Assembly (NCBI GenBank): GCA_005784505.1
Contig: VCAZ01000019.1
Location: 2,251,001-2,315,000 of the forward strand
Length of the DNA: 64,000 nt
Direction: 5' to 3'
Source: Bagarius yarrelli
Taxonomy: Eukaryota; Chordata; Actinopteri; Siluriformes; Sisoridae
Both the position numbers and the translations under genes were made by a program. Below are positions 46,601 to 58,559 of this stretch, in pieces. The stretch's first letter is position 1, and every line of letters begins with the position of its first letter. Below the pieces are notes generated by a model, which was not told the DNA's origin, made no database searches, and saw nothing but the letters and a program-made list of their open reading frames with translations.

Positions 46601-47285
46601 CGCTTAGAGCGTTTCTCCAGACGTTAAATGCTTCACATGCAATGGAGCAAATGTCTAGTATCCGAAGGAATTAGCCGCACCTGTTGTGCTCCCTCCTCCA
46701 CTGCACATGCGCTCTTTACTGACTCATCTGGGTCGAAGGTCGCTCCCGTTTGCGTCCCGATGACCTGACTCACGGCAAAAAACTCTCTTTGTGCAAACTT
46801 TTGGAGTATATTTCATTCTATGCTTTTTTTCTTTTTTTTTTATTGAATTTGCTTAATGGCACATACTTCCAGAAAAGTGGTGAGATAGAGAGGAGATTAC
46901 CTCACTTCCTGTGTAGAGCCCGCACACATTCCAGTCTGGGTGAATCACTGGATTCCATACAGAAGGATTGGCTCTTACAGCCAGAGGCACTGTACCAGTT
47001 TTATACCCACTGCACAGCTATGAAGGAGGGGGAAAAAAACGCTTTGCACAAAAGCAACATTTTCACACGGTGCAAAAAGAAAAAAGAAAAAAAAAAAACA
47101 AACTGCACTAATACACTGACTGGACACTTTATTAGAAACCTCTGGCTTTTTCAATCAGGGCAACAACATAGCACGTACCATGGGGCAAAAAAATTATTAC
47201 AAAAATAGCACAAAACAACCCCCTCAAAAAATGTGGGTGCCTTATATATAATAAAAGCCCTCGGTTTAAAATGACAAAGGCAAAC
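46600..47285. other. Stretch without recognised genes
   Basis: The 152-codon plus-strand frame at 46750-47208 is Lys/Phe-rich, runs through A- and T-runs and has no domain. CTGGACACTTTATTAGAAAC at about 47120 resembles a DNA-transposon terminus and recurs at 43506. Confidence 0.45.
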
Positions 47286-47406
47286 TGCCAATTGGAAGAT
47301 CAGGGTTCGATTCCCAGCATCCCTAAGCTGCCACCTCTGGGCCACTGAGCAAGGCATTTAACCTCCAATTGCTCAGTTGTATAAAAACGGATAAACGTAA
47401 GACGCC
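47286..47406 (+). mobile_element. SINE family A, head missing
   Basis: GGGTTCGATTCCCAGC box B, GGCCACTGAGCAAGGCATTT, GCTCAGTTGTATAAAAACGG. Confidence 0.8.
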
Positions 47407-47409
47407 ACT

Positions 47410-48500
47410 GTGCTGCTGACGTGACTGGACGATTGCTGGATGAGGATTGTAGGAAGGGGGCACGTGTTTTCATTAGCGACCCACTATCCTGTTGACCTTA
47501 GGTCAACCGTAGACTTGCTTATGAAAATGCTAAATTGCTTATTTAGAACTGACATTAAGTCGACACTACAGGAAAAAAACTAGAATGAGTGATTAAATCT
47601 GCAAAGTTTGCTGGACGACCACAAAGTCTAGTCAATTGAAGATGGAATGTTTCTGTCTGGCACATTTAGCAAGCGTTTGGCTTAAAATACAGCCAGGAAT
47701 TTTTATTTTTTTCCATTATGGATGAAGTTGTGTCATTCTGACACCCTCGAACTGATTCTAGTTCAAACTGGGGCAATATTGTGATAGTATTCCAGCACAC
47801 CGTTAACTAATTTCTCAAATATTGACAGAGAAACATTTAATTATAGAAAAGTCTTTATTCCATGGCAGACGAATTATATATTTAAAACTATTTTGAACTT
47901 CTAGGCAGTTGAAAGCTCCATCTTTTGGCACAGTTTGTTTTTCGGTTCTCTGGAAACGTATGACTAGCAGGTTTTTGCTTTTTATTTAGTTCTGCGGGTT
48001 TAAAGTCTCTTCACATCCCGCTAGCAATCATGACAGTAATGACAAATCATTACATGTATTTATATATTCTGTGGAAGACGTAGGACCAGGAAATGTTCGT
48101 CCAATCGAAATATTTGGTCCAATTATTATATGATAGGCTTTCCTGTCGCTGTTCGCTCGGACAGGATACGTCATCAACATGTTCACGTACCTGTGAAAAA
48201 TAAAGGCTGGATCTAGACAGAGAAACCTGGATTAATATCGGTGTTGCGTTTCCACGCTGGTGTCGACTACAGGACTCAAGAGTGTCTGAAAGATGACTCC
48301 GTGGTTGCGGTATGTCTTTTAAACAAGTAGGTATATGACTTCTAGCAGCAAATACAGTTATAAGCTAGGGTTAGAACTCAACAAGTCAATTTTATAAAAG
48401 AGCAATTGTAAGATCGTCCCACTCAGCAGACAGAATTTCTCTGGAGCTTTTTCTGAGGGTGAAAAAAAAAAAAAAAAAAAAGACAAAAACTTCTCATCAG
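47410..48500. other. Stretch without recognised genes or repeats
   Basis: Unique-looking A/T-rich sequence. A short MTPWLR-encoding piece with a GTATGT donor at 48293 is discussed under rejected items. Confidence 0.45.
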
Positions 48501-48853
48501 GGCTACAAGCTCAGAAAGTTCAATGAGGTTATGAGACTGGAATCCGGTGTGAGTGACGCTTGTAATTGTGCTTGCAGACTGTCAGTCAGTTTAGTGTATC
48601 CCAGCATGACGGCCTCAAATAATTTTCCAACTATCGAGGCAGGATGTTCGTTAAAATTCATTCCGATTTTAGTCCGACATGTGCAACCATCATTTATCAC
48701 TATAGATACTGTTGGCGTCTCCAAATGAACTTTTGCCGTCCTAAATTTTTGCGGAAAAATACTAGTAAGACGCCAAGATGCCACAATTAGCACAGTCTGT
48801 GATAGCGTCCACACATTCTTTTACAAGAACCCACGTTGGAGCTGCTTTACGTT

Positions 48854-48857
<4 letters not shown>

Positions 48858-48889
<32 letters not shown>
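48858..48889. repeat. (GT)n microsatellite
   Basis: About 15 GT units. Confidence 0.95.
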
Positions 48890-48891
<2 letters not shown>

Positions 48892-48994
48892 CAGTGAAGT
48901 TCTTCAAGGCCGGGAAAACACAGTTCAGCCAGCAGACACGACCAGGGGCAAATAAGATAAGGCAGGACATGAAGATTAAAACAAAATGCAAACC

Positions 48995-49026
48995 GCCACA
49001 CACACGCACACACACGCGCGCACACA
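48995..49026. repeat. (CA)n/(CG) microsatellite, interrupted
   Basis: CACACACGCACACACACGCG. Confidence 0.85.
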
Positions 49027-50046
49027 TGCTTCCTGTTTTCCCATGCAGCTTCTCGTCCTTGTGTATGAATGTATAGCTGGCTGCTGTCTTTTTGTATGTA
49101 ATTAGTTGGGATAGAGAAACCACAAACAAATGTTTTAGTAGAAATCCACTAATACACAGCTGTGCTGCGAAAGAAAGCGCGCTCACACGCGCACAAACAT
49201 GCACACATTTGCTCTCACAGCGAGTTCGCCCAGACTGCGGTGTAGCCCGCGCTGTAATAGTTGGTCAGACTGTCAGATTGCAGACCAGCGTAGTAACCTT
49301 AACCTCCACGATGTGGGAAACGAAAAAGCCACAAACACTTGAAACTACTACTCAAACACATCATACTAAACCACAACATAACATCACGTTACCATATCGC
49401 TGAGCATGTCATTACGCAGGCGGCAACTTGAAACATTGTCCCCGAGCACGACACGACACAGCGGCATCCAGGATTACTCGTCAATGGGAAAAATAGTGCC
49501 TTTTATTATACAAAACTTCAATATTTCTAATTTGTGTCTGGGATAGAAAGCGACCTGATAATGATTGAGAAAAGTCGGCGGCGAATACATCAGACCAGCA
49601 CCGTTTTGGAGAAAGCGGCCTTTCAGAATGTTCCTTATTTTGGATAAAACTGGAAGGACAATGGCATTTCCTCTAATATTAAACGCCATTTAAAACGTTA
49701 TAACATTCAAAACAGAATTACCACAAAAGGGAACTCATGGTCACTCGGCACCAAAAATACAGGCAGGTATATAAATATTTGGACGCTTGGAATATTTTTT
49801 GTCAATTCAGCTGTCTGACCCAGGATATTAAACTTGACGTGAAAAGACTAAGTTTAGCTTGAGGTATTTACTTACTTTACTTCACTTACTAATTGCATTG
49901 TCAATTTTAATACATGCAGCCAGCAACACTGGCTTTTTGTCTGGTTCCTGTGGCATTTTTTTCCATTAGCTTTAACGAGTATAAAATGCAATGTTGGTAT
50001 TTCTCAGTTCAACGATGGCTTGCAGTGACAGTCAAACTTTAAATTT

Positions 50047-50236
50047 ACGTTTACATTGCTAACATTTAGCAGACGCTCTTATCCAGAGAGACTTACATTT
50101 TTATCTCATTTATACAACTGAGCAATTGGGGGTTAAGGATCTTGTTCAGGGGCCCAACTTGGTGGTGCTGTGGAATCGAACCCACAGTTGTCCGGGTTAG
50201 TAGTTCAACACCTTAACCACTTCGCTACCACGTCCC
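50047..50236 (-). mobile_element. tRNA-derived SINE, family A
   Basis: ACATTTAGCAGACGCTCTTA, ATACAACTGAGCAATTGGGG, GTGGAATCGAACCCACAG box B, CACCTTAACCACTTCGCTAC. Minus orientation. Confidence 0.9.
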
Positions 50237-50635
50237 TCGAACGTTAACAGATTTCAAATGCAAAGGCTACACAATCCTGCGCTATATTTTATCTGATCAT
50301 TTGTAGTAAAAAAAAACAACCATGTTAGCAGTCAAGAGTTACTGTTACCGCCCTTATTAGTAATTATTTATTCTTATTCGCCAACAGTTTGCCTGCAATT
50401 ATATACATTTTTCTCCAAATTGTCCTCCATCTTTCACAAACAAGTAGGACGGATTGTCAGAAAGGAAAGACATAATATTACACAGAGCGTCACCAAATTT
50501 CTTAAGTTACGTTGTTCTGCTTGTTTTCCCGATACTCCTGCCCTAACCACTGCTAACTACCCGGTTCAGGTGTGTTTAATCAATCAATCAATCAATCAAA
50601 AGCTGGAAGAGACCATTACAGATGAAGATCAATTG

Positions 50636-50655
50636 GGGGGGGGGGGGGGGGGGGC
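50636..50655. repeat. Poly(G) run, about 19 bases
   Basis: A long G tract, with potential for G-quadruplex or assembly slippage. Confidence 0.9.
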
Positions 50656-50714
50656 GCTTGAGATTTGGTAACTTCCAGCTTTTTATTGACTGAACATATC
50701 TGAAACAAGTAGTC

Positions 50715-50872
50715 AGCAGTGGCGAGGAACTGCTAACTGGAAGATCTGGGTTCGATTACCAGCACCACCAAGTTGCCAATGCTGGACCGCTAAACAAGAC
50801 CCTTAACCACCAATTGCTCGGTTGATGTAAGTCGCTCTGGATAAGGACGTCTGCCAAATGTCATGAATAAAA
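50715..50872 (+). mobile_element. tRNA-derived SINE, family A
   Basis: GAACTGCTAACTGGAAGATC, GGGTTCGATTACCAGCACC, GTAAGTCGCTCTGGATAAGG, TCTGCCAAATGTCATG. Confidence 0.85.
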
Positions 50873-50879
50873 ATGCAAA

Positions 50880-51584
50880 ACAAAGTAATTAAGGAAACAT
50901 TACCCGAGTCACTGTAACTGTTCGAAAGAAAACACCGCAAGATAGACACAAAAGCTTAGACAGCCAGGCTCGTTCAGCCTTTTCCTTTCTATGTGGCTGA
51001 TAAGTAAGTCAAAAGTGACGCACGCCTGGTACACCAATACAGCGCATACTATACACAACAATTAGACAAAAACAACCCACACTGCATCTGCCAGGATTGC
51101 ACAATAAATTGTTTCTGCAGCGACATGCCAGTGCAATATTCACATCGCGGGATGTTCGAATATCAGGTCGAGCTTATAGTCGACTGCACCACGGGTTAGA
51201 ACATATGTGATTTGTGGATTATTTGCAGGGTCAATAAATCGTTTAGCATTTGCACAGCATTCAAAGGTCTGTTCCTGTGTAAACATGTCAAAAAAGTTTA
51301 AAGCAAACAATCACTTTCGTGGCTTTAACAAAGATTTATTACAGTTAATTTATACAGTGACGTTTTAATTATTTAATTTCTGCACCTGCATCTTCAGAAA
51401 AACATTTCTTTTCTTAAAAGTTTATTGCGTTTACATCTTCGTTCCATTGTATTTATCTATGGTTATAATTTGTGTGTATTATATTTTGCACAGATTCACT
51501 TCCTTACAAAAGCAACACAAACATTCAAAACCATAATGAATTCTTACCAAATAAAAAGCTATTTAAGTCATCTGGTGTATATCG

Positions 51585-51587
<3 letters not shown>
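50880..51587. other. Stretch without recognised features
   Basis: No exon, RNA gene or repeat family recognised. Confidence 0.45.
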
Positions 51588-51681
<94 letters not shown>

Positions 51682-51731
51682 CATACACACACTGCGATAT
51701 ACAATATATTGCAATATATTTTTGATCTGCG

Positions 51732-51822
<91 letters not shown>

Positions 51823-51826
51823 TTTG

Positions 51827-51862
<36 letters not shown>
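51588..51862. repeat. (TA)n microsatellite, two long blocks
   Basis: TA blocks at 51588-51675 and 51735-51862. All large open frames here are repeat translations. Confidence 0.97.
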
Positions 51863-51864
<2 letters not shown>

Positions 51865-52858
51865 GGGGGATCAGTATCGTGCAGCCACTTTTATCCAACG
51901 TGCAGCCACTTTTATTCCAAAGGAGATACATAAAATATCCAGTAAAATGTCCAGTGTCTTTTCCTTTTTTTCTATATTTATTATTGATTAAATATGTGTG
52001 TATTTTGTGTTTTGTGTATTTTAAGTGTCCATCGTTTGGAGTGGCGTCTTATCTGCAGATAAATTGTGGAATTAACACATTTAAAAGGCTGGGCCCATTC
52101 GCTTAATGTCACTCGTTACTTCAAATAACTAACACACCCGTGTTGCTGTTCTCCAATCAAGGGGCAATTTAAAGATTTCTGGTCTGATTGCTTACAGTTA
52201 ATCGGCGAGCTCTTTACTGGAGTGTGTCTAATGAAACAGGAAGCCGAATTTTAGATGAGAGGAGGATAAAAACCGTTCTGATTTTGTGTACAGTTGTGTG
52301 GTCCGGTTCCTAAACAAACAATACAGCTGGAGAAAGCATTAAAACGAGACGCACATGGCGGCCCAGCATAAAGAAATTATACACCGGATATAAGCGTGTG
52401 TTTTCTGTGGCTTCAACTTGGAACCAGGAAGCTGAGGATCGGCCACACCGAAGAATTCATCAGAGACGATGTGTGTGTGTGTTTATGCTGATTCCCAACT
52501 TGTTTGTAAATTAATTCTTTAAATGACAAGTGTCTGGAAAAACCAACTGGATCATCTGTCTCCAAACACACACACACACATCTTGAATGTCGCATACAGG
52601 CCGCCGTTATTTTCCCGCATGTGGACAGAATAAGTGTACAGTTTGTATCCAATTAGGTTAGTTGAGGGTTATTTGGAATGACAGAGACGTTTTGGACGAG
52701 AGGAAGGATTTTGGATTGAGATAAGCGGACACACACTGTCCTTCATTAATCCTGAGGCACAGGAATCACTCTTTTCCGACCATGTGAGTTTTGTTATCAA
52801 ACTGCCTCTCATTCTTTGGTACAGGATGTTGCTGATATGGGAAACAGGAGGAAGACGG
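51863..52858. other. Stretch without recognised genes
   Basis: Unique-looking sequence with short GT/CA runs at 52470-52482 and 52565-52580. No exon seen. Confidence 0.45.
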
Positions 52859-52859
52859 G

Positions 52860-52861
<2 letters not shown>

Positions 52862-52893
<32 letters not shown>
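52862..52893. repeat. (GA)n microsatellite
   Basis: About 15 GA units. Confidence 0.95.
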
Positions 52894-52895
<2 letters not shown>

Positions 52896-53311
52896 TTGGA
52901 TGGAGTGGATTGCAATCAGATTGGCTAGGGACTAGATGAAAGGTCAGTTAAGAAAATGATGGGAACTAGCAAAACAACCAGACACACACACACACACACC
53001 GCTCATGCAGTGTAATAGATGACCTTTAAGGTGTTGCTTAAGGTTTAATCGGGAACCACAGCCCGTGTGAGGACGCATACGCAAAACGCATGATGGACGG
53101 ATGCGTATAAACAAGGACGCCTGCACGCGCACACGTACACAAGGACTCTGGGGGAGCGTGTGAAACCTTGCGAATGTATCCTCACGGGGAACACAGGAAG
53201 TGCCGAGACAATGCAGAGGCTTCACATGAGGGCCAAACAACTATGACACACGCAAACACACTCTTTTTTTTTTCTCTCTCTCTTGCAAACCTATACTAAC
53301 ATGTAGATATT

Positions 53312-53312
<1 letters not shown>

Positions 53313-53345
<33 letters not shown>
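53313..53345. repeat. (CA)n microsatellite
   Basis: About 16 CA units. Confidence 0.95.
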
Positions 53346-53348
<3 letters not shown>

Positions 53349-53666
53349 TTGACCTTTTGAACTTTAAAACAAATATTAATCCAGTTAACCGAGTTCTGTT
53401 TTCATTCAGCTGTCGGTATTTCCAGAGCTAAACAGTCTTGATCCTTGAAGGTCTACAGGCTCGGCCATGAGCGCGGCAAGAACCGTGAAACCAAGTTTTA
53501 ATCACTGCAGTCAGAATTTCCATAGCAACAGAAATCTCCCCCCCTCCAAAAAAAAACCACATCGCCGAGCGGCTTTACGAATTACCCAATCTCTTTTTAT
53601 ACATCAACCTGACATCGGATCAGAATTTTGACCTATAGGAAGTTTGATCCCGCTGCGCTGGTTTCA

Positions 53667-53669
<3 letters not shown>

Positions 53670-53698
<29 letters not shown>
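53670..53698. repeat. (GT)n microsatellite
   Basis: About 14 GT units. Confidence 0.95.
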
Positions 53699-53703
<5 letters not shown>

Positions 53704-54290
53704 GAAAGAGTATAGCGTGGGAGGATATTAATAGAACAGGAAAGCCACAGCCATGCAGACCTTCTGCATTTCAGACAAGCAGTTTTAGACGGCTGGCGTC
53801 TGACTTCAGCGTCTGATACATTTGACTGTGAAAGAAAAAAAAAAAAAAAAAAAAAAGAACGAATGAATGAATGAAAGAGTTTGAACCTTGAGGCAAGGAT
53901 TGGGAAACCTTTGATTCACAGTGCACTTCCTGTTCAAAACCACACTTTCAGATACAAACGGTGGATTTAAAAAAAAAAAAAAAAAAAAAAACATGCACAA
54001 TTGTCAATTAAAAAAAAAAAAAATTAATTACTTTTATTTTTTTCACTGGTACAGCCAATGATGATGCAAGGGAATTTGCTTCATGTGTCTATATACAGCC
54101 AGAACTTATTGACTCTGATGCTTTCATAGGTTGTAGTCAATTCCAGCAACCAATTTTTGTCCTCTTTTGCTTCAGTCACCGGCCGCGAGCGAATGGAACG
54201 CTTGGCTCGAAAGAGAAGCGAATAAATAATCACTTTCACAAAAGAACGAATCAACGGTTTGAGTTCACGTTTGGAGGCATAATTGTTCCT

Positions 54291-54346
54291 TGGATGAGTC
54301 AGAGCTCAAAGTGCGGGCGGACAATCACGAGGCGATGACTCATCCA
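54291..54346. promoter_or_regulatory. Mirrored AP-1 sites (candidate enhancer)
   Basis: TGGATGAGTCA at 54291-54301 and its exact reverse complement TGACTCATCCA at 54336-54346, 34 bp apart. Both contain the AP-1 consensus TGA(G/C)TCA. The intervening sequence is GC-rich and non-repetitive. Function is inferred from the motif only. Confidence 0.45.
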
Positions 54347-55338
54347 ACAAAATATCGCTTTCCATTTATTAACCCCGGCTAGCAAAGTTCAGAGCAAAGT
54401 GTAAAGACGGTAACGAGTGGAGATTTGGTTCGCTGCTGATCCTGGACCAGGCGTATATGGTTGGGGACTTGATACCGCATACTTTCACCATTAGCCAGTC
54501 ATCCGTATATGAAGGGAAAAGACTGCTAGGAACTTTGAGCTGCATACCGAGTCCATTAGCTTATGTTGTGGAATTTAACGAGCAGTTGTTATATTTTAAT
54601 TACTTGAAAGGATTTGGGGCCTTTACAGATAAAAACTGACCTGGAATTAATCTTGCTGAGGCTCGGCAGGCGAAGAGGCGACTACAAACCTTCCCGCTAA
54701 TCTTTGTTCTGAATACCTATTTGATTAGTCACGGATACATCCGTTTAATTAGCCGCTACATGAGATCTGAACTGAGTCTAGAGCTTCAAATATACAAGAG
54801 GGCATAGCGTTAACTACAAAGATTATGAACCACTATACAACTAAAACCACTGGAGCTGGAATGAGAAAAAAAAAAAAAAAAAAAAAGAGAGAGAAAAAAA
54901 GGTAGAATTAGTCATAACTAGATGAATCACATGTGCAACAAAATCTTATATAGTTAGTATAATAGTTAGTATATATATATATATATATACACACACACAA
55001 GCAATATAAGGCAATATAACGTTGACCAGGCTGTTACTAAGGATAATTTAATCATTTTAGTATATTTAAGTATCAATTAAATTGTCGTTCGTTATAACGT
55101 AACAAAATTCGGTTACGTTCCGAACAATTCTTCCGTCTATAGAGTAAGGAATAGCCTTTAAATTACACATACGTAAATACTGATTTGGCATCAGGGAATA
55201 AATATCTCCAGCTCATCACATACTATTTGCTGATAAATTAGGAAAGGACGATCGGTAGCTCGCAGTTCCAAGTCTACTAATAGAATAGCGGCATCGTTTC
55301 CAACCAGGTTAGACAAAAGCTACCTGTCAAGCTTGCAC

Positions 55339-55584
55339 TACCTATCATTATGCATCTTTGCACAATCTATAACTAGCTATTGTTACACCTCTATACTCTA
55401 TCCATATACCTCTGTACATTATTTACCCCCACCTCTGTAACTAATCAACCCCATACCCTATTTATTACACTGATATTTATTGTAAATAAGCCACTTATGC
55501 ACTTCTGGTTAGATGCTAACTGCATTTCATTGGCTCTGTACAATGACAATAAAGTTGAATCTAATCTAAATCCAATCTAATTAT
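55339..55584 (+). mobile_element. CR1/L2-like LINE 3' UTR fragment
   Basis: TACACCTCTATACTCTATCC, TGTAAATAAGCCACTTATGC, then TGCATTTCATTGGCTCTGTA and CAATGACAATAAAGTTGAAT with a CTAATCTAAAT tail. Same 3' end as at 4.7 and 13.5 kb. Confidence 0.78.
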
Positions 55585-55818
55585 AAGCAGTAAAATACCA
55601 GAACGTTGACTTTAGTGGATTTTCTTTACTAGAAGCTTCATGGCACAAACATGGCACTTAAACGTGTTTGACCCACTGAACATTGGAACAGCTTCGATTT
55701 GGCATTTAATGATAACAGAAATAGTTTTGTGTTAATATAAAGGACAAACACTATTACAGCGAGAATTCGGTCTCATCACACGTCTCTGGTGTTTCCTTTA
55801 TTAGCTGTCAATATAGAT

Positions 55819-56010
55819 TTACATTTATGACAATCATTAGACGTCCTTATCCAAAGCTACTTTCATTTATCTCTTTTGACACAACTGAGCAATTAGGGGT
55901 TAAGGGCCTTGCTCAGGGGCCCAGCGGTGGTAACTTGGTGGTGCTGGGAATCAAACCCCGATCTTCCAATTGAAAGTCCAACACCTTAACCACTGCGCTA
56001 CCACTTACCA
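55819..56010 (-). mobile_element. tRNA-derived SINE, family A
   Basis: ACGTCCTTATCCAAAGCTAC, ACAACTGAGCAATTAGGGG, CTGGGAATCAAACCCCGATC, CACCTTAACCACTGCGCTAC. Minus orientation. Confidence 0.9.
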
Positions 56011-56030
56011 TTAGTCATGACAAATGTCGG

Positions 56031-56161
56031 AAGTGGTAGCCCAGATTCGGACTGTTCATTGGAAGATCATGGGTTTAATACCCAGCACCACCAAGTTGCC
56101 ACTGTCGGGCGCTCAGTTGGATAGAAAAATAGAGATAAGGTTTGGACACGGGCATCTGCCA
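56031..56161 (+). mobile_element. SINE family A, diverged, facing the previous copy
   Basis: AAGTGGTAGCCCAGATTCGG, GGGTTTAATACCCAGCACC, GGACACGGGCATCTGCC. Confidence 0.8.
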
Positions 56162-56164
56162 AAA

Positions 56165-57295
56165 TAAAGTATCTATTATGTCCACTCTTACACTATTTTC
56201 CTGGGTGAAAGCAAAGCAAGTTTATCGGGTCCACAGTCTATTACTCCCACGTAACCCAACATCATTTTATTGTGACTCATACACACAGACTGTAACTTAA
56301 TTCTAGCGTAACAGCCACATTTAAACACTTCTATTTACGCTTAACACAAACCCTCTGCACTCCGAGGAATAAACGCCGCTAGCGGGTAAAAGAAGGGAGA
56401 AATAAAGCAGGCGGACCAGCACAATAGAACGTTAGCTCGCTCACTTTCTCCCTGCCTTAATTGGACAGAGTATCAGGCTACCAGAACAGGTGCACTATCT
56501 GTACGTGTAACACACCGGCCCTCCCTGCTTCATCTTCCGCTGAAGGGCGAGGCTGCTTTCCTTTATTCTCGACAAAGCCTCCTCCCTAAAGACGCTCTGA
56601 AGAGGACAAAAGCAGAGCGCAGAAGAGTCTAAGGTTACAGCCGTGTCAAAAGCCGTGCAGCTTTGTGAAGCGCTTCTGTAGAACCGGAGCGTGTTTCAGA
56701 ACAGGGAGTCTCATTTTTAAAGCGCCTCGTCTTCCAGAGCTCAACTTCTAAAGCTGCTTTCTCTTTAGGCGGAGACAAATCACTGTTGTCGACTCGGGTG
56801 ATTTACACCGGCCGGCCTTTGGTGATTCGGATGGGAAACGGCAGTAGAAAAAAAAAAACGCTTCTGCTTGGTAACATTGATTATGATATTTTTTATAGAA
56901 AGTTCCCTGAACAACAGACTATTCGATTACGTCCTGAAGTGTGTTTCGGCTCATGATGGAGTAGGTTACGATTTTCTGAATTAAAGGTTTGCATGAGGAT
57001 GTTGTAATCTAGATACCACATTAAGGTGCCGCTGACGTAAAACCCGCTGGTCACGTCTGTGGAACGAACGTTACGTTATCCGATTTGGTTTATTATGTAA
57101 TCCAATCAACACCACAATAACTGGAAACTTAAAATAATAAACAATAACAATTCTATATAAAATGCTATGGGCTTTTATGCTTTCCGCTGAAGTAAAAAAA
57201 CCAACAACATGCCATCGATTACTATGTTGATTGCTAACATTGAATTGCCATTATAATATAATGATAGTTACAAACAAATCTGTTTACTTTCTGTC
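56165..57295. other. Unique, partly GC-rich stretch
   Basis: 56400-56830 is distinctly GC-richer than its surroundings and non-repetitive, with a CCGGCCGGCC palindrome near 56810. No open frame with splice support. It may hold regulatory sequence. Confidence 0.35.
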
Positions 57296-57299
57296 CTAA

Positions 57300-57530
57300 A
57301 CAGGGTCTCGGGTCTGTCCCAGAGGACTGGGCGGACAAGGTGGAAGCCACACTAGATAGGGTGCCAACCCATCGCAATCACGCAATCACTTTAGAGATGC
57401 CCATCAGCCTTAAATGTCTTGGGCATTTAGAGAGAGGAAGCCGGAGCTTGGAAATTTTGGGCAGGAATCAAACCCCAAGCCCGGGGGGTGGGGTGGGGTA
57501 GGGGGGGCAAAACAAACGTGCTAACTGCTT
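57300..57530 (-). mobile_element. SINE/LINE-tail-like dispersed repeat, diverged
   Basis: GGGTGCCAACCCATCGC, GAGGAAGCCGGAGCTTGG, GGCAGGAATCAAACCCCAAG are phrases of a widespread teleost repeat with a tRNA-like head. Minus orientation. Confidence 0.5.
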
Positions 57531-57839
57531 AATGTCCCACGGTATTTTGTAAATTGAATTACGAAACTCTTGTTATTGAAAGTGTGCAGTTGTTGTCTGT
57601 ATTTACTTGTTAAAAAATGTCCAACAAAATATTCCAGAGCTCATATCAAGTACAAAATTTCACCAAACAGTAGACTTACTTTTGTTATAAGGCTGCTCAA
57701 CTCCAGCATCTGTCCTGTTTGTCTAAATGTCCTAAATACTTTAAAAAAAAAACCATAATTAATATCCGAATTACATGTTTAAAGAAAGTTCTTTGTGCAC
57801 GGCTACAATTACAGGTAAAGTAGAGGGGCTAAAAAAATT

Positions 57840-57975
57840 GGGCTCGATTAAGCGCAGGGTCAGCACCAGGATACAGCGCCCCTGGAGCAAAAAGGGTTAA
57901 GGGTCTCGCTCAAGGACCCAACAGTGGCAGGCAGGCAGGGGTAAGGCTTAAACTTCGGTCTTCCTGGTCATCCAA
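57840..57975 (-). mobile_element. Diverged SINE fragment
   Basis: ACAGCGCCCCTGGAGCAAAA, AGGGTCTCGCTCAAGGACCC. Related to family A but a different subfamily. Confidence 0.55.
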
Positions 57976-57979
57976 ACAA

Positions 57980-58142
57980 CTTACATTTACATTTCCAGAG
58001 CGACTTGAGAGGGTTAAGGGTTAGTTGAGGGTTAAGGGCCTTGCTCAGGGACCCAGCAGTGGTGGGTTGGCGAAGCTGGGAATTGAATCCACAATCTAAG
58101 GTTGGTAGTCCAACACCTTAACCATAAGCCACCACTTCCCTG
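57980..58142 (-). mobile_element. tRNA-derived SINE, family A
   Basis: CTTACATTTACATTTCCAGA, GGGCCTTGCTCAGGGACCCA, GCTGGGAATTGAATCCACAA, CCAACACCTTAACCATAAGC. Minus orientation. Confidence 0.82.
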
Positions 58143-58396
58143 CAGTGCCTGATTAACAAATAGAATCTTAAATCTCTTACGCATTTTTTTTTTTTTGCCA
58201 CTGGTTATTTGAAATGTGACATTTTCCTACTTCCCCATTTTTAATTCGCTCCCTACAGACCGCACGCATTGTATTTTCACTTTTCGAATTAGCGCCGCCA
58301 ATTGCTTGAACGGACAACGACGAAACAGAAAAAAAAAAAACAAAGTCATTTACATTAAGCACAGAACTTTTATTAACGTAATAAATATCTTTAAAG

Positions 58397-58553
58397 GAAA
58401 TTTGACTCCTGCTGCCGATCTGTGATTTTGCATTGCGCAGCTGCGTTAAAAATAAAGGACAAAGACACTGGCATTATAAACTGAACGTAGCTGCAAAGAG
58501 CATCAGCACGTCAGTCTCACTGCATCACAGATCAGCCGCAGGAGTCAAATTTC
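58397..58553. repeat. Inverted repeat / hairpin, 30-bp arms, 97-bp loop
   Basis: The left arm 58397-58426 (GAAATTTGACTCCTGC...) matches the reverse complement of 58524-58553 at 28 of 30 positions. It does not belong to either SINE family. It could be a small MITE or a structured RNA element. Confidence 0.8.
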
Positions 58554-58559
58554 ATTTAT

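Noticed and set aside
46750..47208. 152-codon plus-strand frame
   Set aside because: Runs through T-rich and A-rich tracts, has no recognisable domain and no splice or promoter support.
48293..48309. Plus-strand ATG encoding MTPWLR followed by a GTATGT donor
   Set aside because: No promoter-like sequence and no matching downstream exon found. Such short pieces occur by chance.
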